Shown: piece by piece, positions 1-12,380 of the stretch
How positions within the stretch are numbered: the first letter of the stretch is position 1
How the letters are laid out: the number at the start of each line of letters is the position of its first letter
NCBI GenBank assembly: GCA_003864495.1
Contig: ML133405.1
Coordinates: forward strand, 1 to 64,000
DNA from: Nemopilema nomurai
Taxonomy: Eukaryota; Cnidaria; Scyphozoa; Rhizostomeae; Rhizostomatidae
Length of the DNA: 64,000 nt
Direction of reading: 5' to 3'
Made by a program: the position numbers and the translations under genes
Notes under the pieces: model-generated
Told to the model about the DNA's origin: nothing
Databases searched by the model: none
What the model saw: only the letters and a program-made list of their open reading frames with translations

Positions 1-73
1 GTATCTTCTAACATCTGCCATGGATTCAGTAAAGTTGATTTTGAATAATGCTTACATGTTGGACTGCAAATAC

Positions 74-1857
74 CTACGATAGAGGAAGCTGTATGCAATG
101 AAGCATTACTGTTGACCCACCACTTTTGCATGATTTGCAACAGTTTTTATGCATCCAAAGCGAGCTCGTCTTGCATTTGCCTTCCCTGGCCCATTGAACA
201 CAGCGCTTGCTGCTGTCAGAACACATTTGGCTCTTTTTCCATTCTGCCAGAAACAATTTTAGCATTGATGTAATCTAAACTTCAACCACGAATTCCATAA
301 AATTCAACAAAAGCCCGAGACTTCTATGAAGTATGATTTATTTTGTTGCAAAAATTAAAAGATGAATTCAAAAATAGCAATAGGAATTTCCTTCAAAAAT
401 CATACGTAGCTTTTAACTCGAACCTTTTAGAGATAAATTTCCCAAGGCTAGATAGACTGTCACATAATATTCTTATCAACCTGATGCAAGCAAAACCACA
501 AAACATTTTCAATCTTGCCACTGTACCACTCCATAAACCGGCTCTTTTTCTCTAAAGGCCTCTATCTCCATGCAAAAGGACATTTAATTTTCCTGATACC
601 TTTTTTGCAGGACTTGCAGCAGTTCTCCAGCATCCATGCCTCGCTCTTTTGACATTCTCCATTTTGTGCCCAAGTGCTGCAATGTTTATTGCTGTCTGTG
701 CAATTTTGTCCTGGAGTACGACAAACTGTAAAAAGACAAAAAAACATGAAGAACTTAAATGTAAAACTTGTAATAGGATACTAAGTTTCAACTCTCCTCT
801 TTGAAAGATCTTGTTAACATTGCATTGTGATCCTTTTTTAAAACACGAAGTAGCCTTTTATGAATACAAGATACAGCTCCAACTTCAAAGCTTACGGCTT
901 TCGTCATGAACTGTTCTTCAGGAACTGACACAGTAGCAAGTATCAAACCAATTCCAAACTTTTCATACAAAACAGTTTTTAAAATATAAAACTAGTTTAC
1001 ATACCAAGATACAATAGGGTAGGTGATTCTCATGAATGCTACCCTAATGATCTTGTTATTTTATCATACGAGTTTTAAAACTGGTAGATATTTTAAAACT
1101 GCATACCATACTTGCACGAGCTGCAGCAGTTTATCAGCATCCAACGAGGGTTCTTTGTGCACTCCCCTTGTTTTGCCCACTCGGGGCAGTGTTTGCTAGT
1201 GTCATTACACGCTGATTTTATTGAGCGTGGTTCTGAAATCGCAGAATCATTCACGTCAACATCAGCGGCAATAGTCATTGAAAGCAAAGGAAGTTGTAGC
1301 ATATCACTCAAGATGGCACTTAGACTCTGTCGTCTTATAAGTAGCATTTCTATTCCTTTGATTTGTAGTAAAGAGAATCAAATCCTTTGGCACTGTGATG
1401 TCGTACAGACAAGTCAGTGATAAACGTCCTGTTCTTCAATTTAAGGACTTGGTAGATTGGTACGTATTTCAGCCCTGGTACTAGAATATGGGTATCGCTA
1501 CCAATAGCTATCTATACATTTTGTGAATAACCATTTGCGGGTGAATTTGACAAATATGTGCTAAAAACGGCAGTTGAAAGCATTAGACGTTGAATGTTCT
1601 GGTTCTTTTTAACATATTACGTTTAGGCATTCCAATCAAGCTCTTTCTCGAATTTCTTCAATTGTCAATGAATGTTTTTAATGACGTTTATGTAAAATAT
1701 GAAAAAATTGCCAGACATTTCTTAAAACAGAGCTACCTTCTCGGCCTTTGTCGGAACTGCCTTTGAAGGGAACGAGGTTGGACAAATAGCAGTGGCTTGA
1801 TCCAATAACTGCAACCAATATGAAGAAAAGCACGATCTTTGCTGTTGAAAAATCCAT
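74..1857 (-). CDS. Secreted protein with three ShKT (SXC) cysteine domains, four exons
   Basis: Exons run 1857-1737, 1232-1107, 725-600 and 243-74 (stop), giving about 180 residues. All introns are phase 1 with GT/AG ends. Exon 1 encodes a signal peptide: a short basic start, then a hydrophobic core (VLFFILVAVIG) ending near Cys23, so the product should enter the secretory pathway. Exons 2, 3 and 4 each carry one ShKT-like domain with Cys spacing C-x6-C-x8-C-x10-C-C-x2-C and the family's W-A and W-M landmarks. Exons 2 and 3 are both exactly 126 nt with the same phase, as expected for duplicated modules. ShKT domains occur in cnidarian venom peptides and also in many non-venom secreted proteins and enzymes, so toxicity cannot be inferred. 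The family's last Cys is missing in all three domains, while an extra Cys follows the fourth. Start chosen because it gives the signal peptide and keeps phase. The C-terminal tail after domain 3 is the least certain part. Confidence 0.85.
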
Positions 1858-2197
1858 AATTCTGGAACAGAAAGTTATTGACTCGAGTGAAAGAAAGACT
1901 AATTAAAGGTCATATATTCCTAGGTATCCATCTACTTCGGTGCAATCATGAGCACAATAAAACTAATCAGAAGTATAGCTAATCAGCTCAGCTTTTCGTT
2001 GAGCAAAACAATTGCTTATAACGGCCTTCCATTCTGTGTTGCTGACAGTTCAGAGACCACTGCTATGTTTAGGTTATATTCAAATACCATATATACAAGC
2101 GTATTGGTACTTTTCTCTTTTTACAATGAAAAGAGAAGAAATTGCCAATTTTAGGTCCGGATCAAACCTCCCATTTTACATCTGTACTTTGCGCCTG

Positions 2198-2207
2198 TAT
2201 ATAAAAG
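2198..2207 (+). promoter_or_regulatory. TATA-box-like element
   Basis: The sequence tatataaaag is a near-ideal TATA box on the plus strand. A short unassigned frame begins about 40 nt downstream (2242-2433), but it shows no domain. A match of this length is expected by chance in AT-rich DNA, so promoter function is only a possibility. Confidence 0.2.
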
Positions 2208-5200
2208 AGCATGTACAATTCTTGGAGTAAATAAATGTTGGATGCTATTTGAGCGGGGCCTAATGTTGAATGCAAAGTTTTCCAGTAACATTGCATGTGT
2301 ACGGTACATTTTACGAGACACATTATCATATTATTTGTTTAGTATTCTCCTAAAACGTCATCAAAGGGGGCTATCTCAAGTGGAAACCGAATCGGTGCGT
2401 GGGTTATTCTCATGCTATTTCATGCTGTCTTAAGTTAAAACAAAATTTAACCATGAGCTAATTTTAGATTTAACTCGGAATTATCCCATGTTAACTCATA
2501 GTGGAAACCAAGCTGCGATGGTAAGAAGCAAATTATCAAACATACTGGCACCTGTTTTTGGTGTTGGCAAACTGGCTTCCAACAGTGACGTAAATAGTGT
2601 TTGAATGAAACTAGATTGAAATGGTGACTTCTCGGTGGCTCTCTGAGGCAGACGGTGTCTGAATCTTCATGAAATGGTTGGTAGTCGCATCAATTAGATT
2701 TAAAAAAGGGAAGGGTCTATTTTTCAGGTCTTTCGATTTATAACTCTGCACAGAATGGCTAATAGCTGACTTTTCATTAGGCCTTAAATGTAAAACCAAA
2801 ATGAAACGTACGGCTTTTCTTTCTTAATCCTGCAAACTACCATTGGACAATACTAGCATTTTCCTTGCAATTTTCATGCAAATTGTTATGTAAATCTGTT
2901 AATGTTTTCTTCACTAAAGTTCTCTCTGCAATCTAATAACCCTTGCCAACCAAGCCTGCATGAAAACGTTTTGGCTGGACATCACAATTTTCAATAATCA
3001 TTGCAATTAAATCTCAATTCAGAAGGTCCAGACTCTAAAACCTGTGGCATTTTTTCAAAAATTCAGATCCTTTGACAACCCCTTTGACATTCCGAGCCCT
3101 AATCTTTCCACCTAACACACCCCAGCATTGAGAATTATCCTCACTGACTGTAGATTGTTGACAACAAGAGCAAAAGCACAAGAAATAAGGTACAATTGCA
3201 ACTTTCTGAAGTAGTACTAATTCAATAAACACTCCACTTGTGTCTGAATAGGAAAGGATGCTATCTCAAGATGGGAGGTTGTACACAAATGACTAGTGCC
3301 TTGTGAGGAGAAGCAGGAGGGGGGCAATGTGTCTCTCCTCAACAGCGATTGACACCCCTGTTCTTCCGGTGAATTGGCATTTAATTCGGTGTTGAGAAGC
3401 TATGTTCACTTCATGAAGGAAGTTGCAGCGTTGAAAGGCCATGTCAACTGTCCCACCTGAGCCATTCATTCTGAGGGCTCAACTCTATTTGAAGAAACAC
3501 AGCAAGAGATGTGTTAATCTTTAGCCAAACTTTGCTATCAAATTTCAACTACGATGATATTGATAACGGTTTCCAATAGAGCAACACACCACAACTCTTC
3601 AAAAAGATACATATGCATGACAGAGGATTTATCAATTCATTCAAAGCCATACATTTTCGACCTCTCCCCTAGTGATGTTTCACTTTTATTCAATAACAAG
3701 GGAAGAAACATTCGATCATTGAGCGGTATTAACTCCATTTGCGTAACTCTTTAGTCAAATTAGGCTCAATGATTTCAAAATCATTTTGCATGTTTCAGGC
3801 ATTTTTTGGACATAGATAAAATAAATTGGTTTCGCAATCAGATTTAAGGCGTAAGCTGTTTATGAAAGCCACTTTGGTGCGCCTGTAAGTTCAAGAAACA
3901 GACAGCTAAAAGAACACAAAGGAAGGCATGCAAGAAGACATTGCTCGAAGCACGGATATTTTTGCGTCATGCTAGTTTAAGAGCTAATACTAACCAGATT
4001 CAGGAAAACTTTTCGGTCGCACGGTCACTGACCGGAGGAAGGTCCTCGAAAAACAATAGAAGTCCGTGCGACACACCTAGGCCACGCCCACTTTCCATTG
4101 CTCTGGGAGGAAGATTTGCCTTCTAGGATGCTTTTGTCTGGAGGAAGTTTAAGAACTTTTCTGGACTCTGATCCTAACTTCAGGCATGCTTCAGGTGGTC
4201 GAAAATTCGTGGCAGTCGCTAAAGACCACGGTGTGTCACTTACTGTCATATAAGCTATGAACAACTCTAGTCTGTTGTTTTTATAACCTCTCTCCTTTTG
4301 TAATACTAAAAATATAGCATTTCATTAATCTCGCAGAATATAAACTTGAAACCTATTTTCATAGCTGAAGCTCAGACTTAGAATAACGGCCTGTGTAAGG
4401 TCAGCCCCCTTGTGAAAAGAGCACAGAGCTTTGAACAAATTCTGTGAAACAAATTTTCTGTTGAGAAAAAGCTGGTCAAAAAAGTAAAGTTGGTCACTTT
4501 CTCTAAACGCCCCCAATCTAAATGGTCTGGGCACATCGCTGTACGTGGGTGTAAACAAGAGCTTATAATTAGAACTCTCCATTCGAACACTTACGTCGTT
4601 AGTTTTTTCCACACATGATAGAAACGAATAGTTATCGGGGGCTCGCACCACCTTACCCAGCCTGACCTTGATAATATCTCGGCTTAGCCTCCGGCTGTTA
4701 ACTTTCCTTATGTTTACTAACTTATGTTTACTTATTCACGTATTCATTTCATTTCCTCACCTTTGAATAAATAAACATCAACAACGATAGCTAGAGCAGC
4801 CATAGAAACTAGGTACGCAGTTTGGAGAGAAGAACGACAGCATTCAACAAATCCTAACATGATGGCTGTCTGGCTAAAAAGATGCAGGACACTTCGAATG
4901 AACAAACCTTCTACGGTCAGCACGCGTTGACTTCGTAACAGTTCAGCCTGACTTTGCTGAGACAGCTGGTCAGGTGCGGTATCACGGGTATTGTCAGGTG
5001 ATCACAGTTTACTCGGTTGTTCAGAAATGGAAGTTCAAAACAAGATGCCTCAATTTACAGTCAGTAAATAGCTAAGCCTTTTTGAAACCAACTGGATAAA
5101 TGGAGACTGTGTCCAAAAAAAATTGATCTCAATATGTGCTTACAAACATTCTCGGAAAAATTGCCTGTGAGCCTGGAACTATTCCCGCTTCAGCACTTAA

Positions 5201-5633
5201 CTAGTAGCGATGCAAAGAACTAACAAACATTAATTGAATAATGCCAATACCTGTAGCTCTTCCTGTTGTCTTTTCTAGCGTAGTTTCCAGAGAGGCTGCC
5301 TGGTTCTGTGCTCTTGTTGGCCCATGTGACCCTCCCATGACTTGCAACATCCAGGAAAACAAAGGACGTGAATGGTTGACGACGGGACGCCGTGATTGGT
5401 GAGTCCCATTATTGGCACCGTGTTTGTCGGTGCCCCCCTCACCACAACACCCTTGAGCATGGCTCTTTACCCTTCAGCTTTCGATATGGACAACTGTCAG
5501 TCTGGCTTGAAGAGAAAATTAGGGGTTAAAATTTTTACAGTACTAAAGACCAAAGACAACAATTGAACCTTCTGGTCCACATGTTTGGCTATGAAAATTA
5601 ATGTAACTCGAGCTTGAGATATATAAAGACGTA

Positions 5634-6165
5634 CCGTAAATGCCAAAATAAGCGCCCGAGATGTTTATCTAAAAACAAACTTTTACAGGGGGCGCTTATT
5701 CTACTGGGTGGTTAATTCAGCAAGGGTGATTAATTTTTGTTCATACCATGTAGGTGATAAAATATGATTCCAGAGTTCTTTTTCTGAAAAAGAGTACAAC
5801 AAATGTAATAGCAGTTTCATGAAAAAATAAGGGTCCTATAAAATGTCAATCTCTTCATCCCATATGTAGTGAGTCTTGTACCCAGGGTAGGTATCAATCA
5901 ATCGTTGGAAATTCAGGCCCTGCGTTGCCGTTGCGTTGATTTATACGGAGGTCAGCATCATTAAACGAACAGTGACACATCTATTTCTTATCTTTATGAA
6001 TATTGAAATACATGTTGACAACGGAATATGTCGATTTTACTAAATTAAATAAGCGTCGCGTCCCTATCTTTCTTAGGGGTGCTTATTCAAGTAGGGGGCG
6101 TTTATTGAAAAAACTGCCTTAAACCAAAGGCAGGGCTTATTATTTGGCAAGGGACGCTAACTTTG
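5634..6165. repeat. Interspersed repeat with inverted GGCGCTTATT-type motifs
   Basis: The left part begins accgtaaatgccaaaataag and is followed by cgcccgag. Variants of a G-rich motif ending in gcttatt or gtttatt recur near 5690, 6080 and 6100, and the reverse-complement form lies near 5650. The arrangement suggests a non-autonomous DNA element or its remains. A related end lies reversed near 45930. Exact ends and a target-site duplication could not be set. Confidence 0.5.
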
Positions 6166-7601
6166 TCATTAGGGGTATCTCATACTCGTAGGCTTTCTGA
6201 GAGAGGGGAATTAAAAGCTCAGAACGATGTATGAAAAAGACTTCGTACGTTACTCAATGACGGAGTTCTGCAGGAGGGCTGACCGCAATATTAATGCAAA
6301 TAGGCGGGAGAAGCTGGACTGCAAACCTCAACTTACATTGTTTCACGCTTATTTAGACAAATAGATAATAGCACAAAGACAAAACAAGATATCCGAAACA
6401 GCAGCAACAACAAGTTGTTCTACAATCACAACGGGACTCCTTGTGTTGTACATGCCATGTGACCCATTACAATTGAACAACATAGCCAAGGGTTTTCGTA
6501 AAGAGAATTTTCAAGATTTTCCTTAGCTGTCATTTCATATGACCTATGCATTCTTACACCTGGTTTGTCATCTCTAAAAGGCAAATAATGCATGGAATTG
6601 TTAAAGAAATGCACGGAATGTATGAATCAGAGGTGACAAGCAACATGCCTGACCGGCCCTCTCAGGGTTTCCAAGCCTTTGGGCTTGGCATTCACTTGCA
6701 AATTTGCCTAAATTGTAGCAAAACTGAGGCAAACCCCATTCTTCTCTTGCTTTAAAGAGAATCTAATCTATGGGCAAAAGAACAACAAGAAGTCAGCTTG
6801 GCTTTAGAACGGGGCTGTATCAGGATATTGGGAATTGTTCTATACGAAGTCAGGCACCCTGTGTTTGGTTTTTTTCGTCGCTGGATTATCCTGCGTGCAG
6901 ACTCGACTATGCGAGAAGTTGAGTCTGCGAAGTAAAATGCGAAAGCCTGTCCGGCCTCTTTTTGAAGAATAACCGAATCAATTTGCTTATTGTTCGAATA
7001 ACTGATTTGATATTGTTTTGTAGCCAATCAATTCATATGCCAATTTTATGCTGCTTAGAGGCTTTGTATTTGCACTGAATGTCGGGTCATAAAATGAAAG
7101 GGAGGCTGGACAAGCTTCTTGACTTTGTTGCGCAGACTCAAATGGGAAATTTTTAGAGACTGCACGAAGGCTACACTGGGTACTTTTTGGGGCGCTCGTG
7201 AACAATACACCTCGTCATTGTGAAGGAGCATCTGACAGTATATTGCGTAGCCTTCGACTGTTGGGAAAAGCCAACTTTTGCCACTAGCCGATATACAAAA
7301 CTGCGGTTGGTCAATTAGTAACTTCAGGAAGGTGTAGAATTGATGCCTTTAAACAGCCAAGGTGCTTATCCCCCTCTCCGTGGCAGAATAATCTCTAGTG
7401 CAATTTGCTGTGTCCCACTGAGCTTTAACAGTTTTTCTCACAATTTTCTTACCCTTTCATATTTTTCTCACCCACTTTGCAATGCACGCTTGGACTGTAC
7501 TTGATAACACCAGAAAACACTTTCAAGAATTCTATCAGATGAGCAACGAAAACACGCACAGAAGGAGGTTAAGAAAACTTCATCAGTTAACCAACTTGGA
7601 A

Positions 7602-10600
7602 ATGGTAAGATCTTGCTTTCCTGATGTTTATATAATTATGAGTTTACTGGTGATACAAAATCCGTAAAAACTGGTCATTCTGTCAAAGAGCTGATTATTA
7701 GACTTCGTACATTTACTTCTTGATAAGTGTCACCCTTTTCTTTGTTGCAAAACAGGGATTTACAATCGTAAGAATTGGCTCTTTTGCAAAACGACGCTCA
7801 AGCCATAAAGGCCAGACATTTGTGAAGATACGTCCAAATCCGTCTCGTTCATATGCCTTTAATGATGAATCTGATTACAAGCAACCTGGTATACCAGCCT
7901 TCAAGTCCTCTCTTTTTAATCCTTTTGTGACAAGGGCTAATTTATATGTCCCATATAGCAACCCTAATTCATAATAGAATCACAGAAATGCAGCATAACT
8001 ATTCATTGGTCTTTTCCTTCCAGTGGCTACGATTCGTTTCAATTTGTGTTTTTCTACAAGAGGCAGCTGTCTTGGTCTCATCCTTAGAAGACGTAGAAAA
8101 TGGTTAGTTCCGCAATCAATATTGTTCCTTTTTTATGAATATCATGGCTTTAGCAAGGACATTAAATAGACAACAATGCAATGTGTGGCACCTGCCCAAG
8201 GCTCCCTACTCTTTGCAAGCTGGTTATAAGAGATATCTCTAAATTTTTGGGAGAATGTCAAATTAATCGCGACATTAATATATTGGCCTAGTTGTTTTAC
8301 AATATTTCCCCTTTAGGAAACAACTGACTGTATAACCAACGCTAAGTGGGAGGAAATGCTATCAAACTTTCTATCCTCATACACACCTCTTTTATTAGAA
8401 TATGCATTCTTTGCCACGCCTCAATACTCTTAAAATTTTCAAAATTAAGTCTAAGATTATTCTTAAATTGTTCTTGCTCAACACAATGTGTAAATTCGCT
8501 TAATGATCAAAGAAAAATATTAAATCTTTTTTGATGTCTTGCTTCATCAAAAATTTCAACAAGAATGAACATAACAAATCGTGACTTTCTCTACTCCTGG
8601 AACGCCAGTAATTTGTCCAGGTGCGGCCTTTCAACGCACAACTGCAGAAAGAAATGTTAAGCAAGTTCTGACCATGTCAATCCAGCATTTTGCATCATTT
8701 AACTGCTGTCGCATTTCACAAGCTTATTCGAATACTGCAATTAACAATGAAGCTGTTGAAGGGAAAGAAAACATATGGGCAACAGCTATGAACACTTTTA
8801 CAGGTCCAAGTGGCCTGGATTCAAATTAGTGGCCTGGTTTCATAAAAGGTGAAATTCTTACGACCGCAAAACTAAGGGGGTTAAATTTTGAAAGACAACC
8901 TGACATTGGATGAAGAATGCCCTTAGAATTAAATAGTTAATGTGGTAGCCAGCAATATTTAAACCTTATAGTGGGATACGTCATCGTTAATTCTAAGAAA
9001 ACTACACTCATTCTAGTGAATGCATTGAAAACTCGAGACAAAAGGAACTATGAATTGAGCATTTACAACACAGTCATCAAAGGCCAAGAGACTGATATAC
9101 ATCCTTCAGACTTTGACGCATCGGTCAAAGTGGTGAAAGTAACCTTCGATGTTCAGCTCATTCGCATATTGGAAATTGTAAGTATTCGCCTCGAATGCTT
9201 TACTAAACGATTTAGAACTGCTTGATCTTCATTCAAGTATGGCTGAATAAATACAATGTTTTTTTGTTTGTCTCTAAGTTTAGTCTCAAAACCGTGGTGG
9301 TTTACCATAAGATTTTAATTCAGTTGTTTCATTTCTGCAGAATGAAAGGGATCAGTTTGTCAAGGTATACGTCTGGGTAAATCAAGTGAGTAGAACATTA
9401 TTGATTATATCCACCTAACAGCAGTTAATAGGGGCGTTTCGATTTGATAAATATAGGCACTATATGATGCCTATTCAAAGCCTTCTCTCGAGTTAGTTTA
9501 CTTCTATTTCATGTAATGTTTTCTTTACAATAGTCAGCTTTCTTATTTGTAGTTTACTTACTTGTTGATTCTTAGCTCTGAAATATTCCAATTCATTTTG
9601 CTTTGATGCCATTAATTGTTTATTGCCCCTGTCTGCAATCGCTTTGCAGTTTTCAAAAGTAAACATTGAGGCCTAAAATAGGATAAATGGAATAAAAGTA
9701 TCGTCAGACATTTGCATCGAAGGATTTCGTTTTAAAAGTCATGTCTCCCAAAAATAACCATATTTCTTCCCAATGCTTTGAAGTTGTAGCGATAAAGATT
9801 GACAATCTGATCTAAGTAAAGAACAGAATGAAATACAAAGTACAGAATCCAATATTAGTAGTTTGTTGGGTTGAAAGCATACGATTCCAGGATTGAAGGC
9901 TTTTGTTAATCTGTGTAACAATCAGTGTAATTGTTAATGATATTACCAGATAGGTTCAGACATTGACTTGGCATCTAAGAATATTCAGGAATTGTGGCTT
10001 TACCACACAAACATCAATTTTTTATCTTTTTACATGTGTTTTTCTTTAGTATTGGAAGAACCCGTTGCTACGTTGGAACCCGCGGGATCATGGGAATGTA
10101 ACTACAGTTTTCGTTCATCCAGGAAAAGTATGGGTCCCAGACATCGTTCTCTATAACAGGTACGAAAAGCCCTGAATCTGAATGCAAGGAAAATTCACTC
10201 ACACAAAAAGTAATTCATTTCCAAGTCGAAAATCTGCAGGCCAATAAGTAATGCGAGTTATGTCGAATGTTGCTAAATATCGAAACCAAATTCGCGTTTT
10301 CGTTAATTTAGTGATATTTGTTTTCCAGCATCAACGAAGACGGTGAATTCAGCGGTGGCCTTGAGCTATACAAGCACAAAGTCCAAGTCAACCACGATGG
10401 GGAGAATGCCTGGCTCAACCCTGCAATCTTCCGCAGCATCTGTCCCATGGACGTCCGATTCTTCCCCTTTGATGACCAGATATGCAAGCTTAAGTTTGGG
10501 TCATGGGCGCACGATTCATCGATGATTGACATAAGGGAGCCCCCCAATGCCACCAACGCCAATGACTATTACATTGCACATGGCGAATGGGAGTTGCTAC

Positions 10601-12380
10601 GTGGGTATTCCTTGATTCAGTCTGTATTTGCTGTTGTTGATGTTGTGTCTAGATTGTTGCTGCTCAGATAGAATATACATCGAAATAAAGTCATATTGAG
10701 AGCCACTCGCTCTGCTGCCGCACCAAGTTGTGTTTTGCTTGCCACGCCTAATGAATGCTCAATGGCCAAACATCGGAATTATCTATAGTTACGCATTTTT
10801 CTCTAACATTTGCCTTGAAGTCTCAAACAAAGAATTATTCCAACAGAAAGCATAGCAGATAGCTTCTTGTTCCGTGGCGACCTTGGATACTACGAATATA
10901 CTGAAATATAGCATTTGGTAGAATGAATTACACTAATAGATTTGTTCAAGAAAATAATTTGTGCTATAAAGAATGGAATAAACAGCTCACTACAGTCGAC
11001 TCAAACCATGTTATGCAACTCTGTGTTTGAAATCAGGCTACTATTCCTCCACTTCTAATTACCATTAAGGATACCACCCTAATGCTTATGACGAATGCAA
11101 GGTTTTGTCATTAAGATCTACTATCATTTGAATCTACAGAGTTGACAGCAAAGCGAAACGCCAAAAAGTACCAGTGCTGTGCCAACCCTTTCATTGACAT
11201 GACACTCACCATCGGCGTCAGGAGACATGCAATCAGCTACGAACTGACCTTGATAATTCCCTGTGCCCTGCTTTCGTCACTCGTGTATCTTGGGTTCATT
11301 CTGCCGCCGGAGTCTGGGGAGAGAATCGGCCTGAGCATCACGGTACTTCTTGCGGTGACGGTTTTCCAGGAAATGACTAGTCAGCTGATGCCTCGATTTG
11401 ACTTCCCGTTCCTCGCCCAATATTACTTGGCAACAATATTCCAGACAGCATTCTCGCTGGTTGTGACAACAGTAATACTGAATTTCTATCACAGAAGCAA
11501 CAGAGAAATGCCCTGGTTTATCAGGCTGGTCCTTTTGAAATGGATGTACCCTGCTCTGTTCTGCATGGGCAAAAAATGCCAGAAAGCAGAGGACACTGAT
11601 GAAGTTTGCGTTGACCAGCCACAGTTTTGGGCAGCACCATCCACCAAAGTCAGCGATAATCACTTCCCAAGGCCAAGAAATCAAGACCAAAACAGCAATG
11701 GCCCAACATCTTGTCCCAAAAACTATTTACTGCCGAGTCCGTCAGACTATTTGTTGTCCGACGGGAGAGCTTCAAGAAAAAATAGTAACGATAGCAAGTT
11801 GTCATACCACGAAGACCTGGTCATCAGAGTAACCGACTGTGAGCGAGAAAGTTTGCTTGAAAAGGATCTTAATGAGGGCCGTTTTCAGTCCAGCCTCGGT
11901 GTTAAGCAAGAAAAGAATGACGGACGGCCTTTGAATGGGGCAACACTGAAGAGGATGTCAGCAAAGATCAGCACCGTCTCTTCAACGGGATTCAACAGCA
12001 TACTACCAGACACCATGCCTGGCGAAGTGAAAAATGCGCCTTCACAGGCCCAGAGAAAAATTTCCACCGCAAGCCGCAGCTCCCAGTCGAATCAGTGTCC
12101 GCGTAAGCGCCCATCAAGAAGCGGCGAAACACACTTCGCAATTGGGAAGTCGCTCACCAACTCTGCGTTCATGCTCATGGGAGACAGTGTGCGCATGCAA
12201 GGAACCAAGCTGTACAAAAAACAGGAGAAGAAAAAGAGAGAGGAGATTCTTGCAGAGCGCAAGAGGGACTGGGTGAAGGCTGCCAGGGTGCTTGATCGCT
12301 TCTTCTTGATTCTCTTCATAATCACGTCCAGCGGCTTGCTGGTTCTTATATTCTGCAGAGCACCTCGTTTCAAGGGTTAA
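7602..12380 (+). CDS. Nicotinic acetylcholine receptor-like Cys-loop channel subunit (alpha-type)
   Basis: Exons are 7602-7604 (ATG only; an in-frame upstream ATG lies at 7482), 8024-8102, 9017-9177, 9341-9385, 10050-10159, 10329-10600 and 11140-12380, about 636 residues. The 45-nt and 110-nt exons match the classic nicotinic exons 3 and 4. Visible in order: signal peptide (residues 1-20), loop D Trp93, loop A WVPDIVLYN (124-132), Cys-loop Cys171-Cys185 with FFPFD inside, loop B Trp192, vicinal Cys236-Cys237 of loop C, M1-M3, a long M3-M4 cytoplasmic loop rich in Ser, Lys and Arg, and M4 near the C-terminus. M2 has the cation-type G-E-R start, Thr6' and Leu9'. The CC pair marks an alpha (agonist-binding) subunit, but the second loop C tyrosine position is Phe241. 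Role inferred: plasma-membrane pentameric cation channel. The ligand cannot be read from sequence, since cnidarian members may respond to acetylcholine or other agonists. M1-M4 lie in one uninterrupted exon. Confidence 0.93.

Larger units (their letters stand above)
1858..7481. other. Intergenic region, no supported gene
   Basis: Open frames here are short (60-110 codons), lack recognisable domains and do not join through splice sites into anything I recognise. The stretch holds one good TATA-like box (2198-2207) and a repeat at about 5634-6165. Regulatory sequence for the minus-strand ShKT gene and 5' untranslated exons of the plus-strand receptor gene would be expected here, but none can be pinned down. 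Confidence 0.5.

Noticed and set aside
4325..4651. 108-codon minus-strand frame in the first intergenic region
   Set aside because: No family resemblance, no supporting neighbouring exons, and Phe/Leu/Ser-rich text expected of AT-rich noncoding DNA.
7720..7974. 84-codon frame in receptor intron 1
   Set aside because: It lies between exons that join in phase without it and has no domain or conserved splice sites.
11277..11690. 137-codon minus-strand frame opposite the receptor
   Set aside because: It is antisense to the M1-M4 exon, has no domain, and its composition follows from the coding strand.
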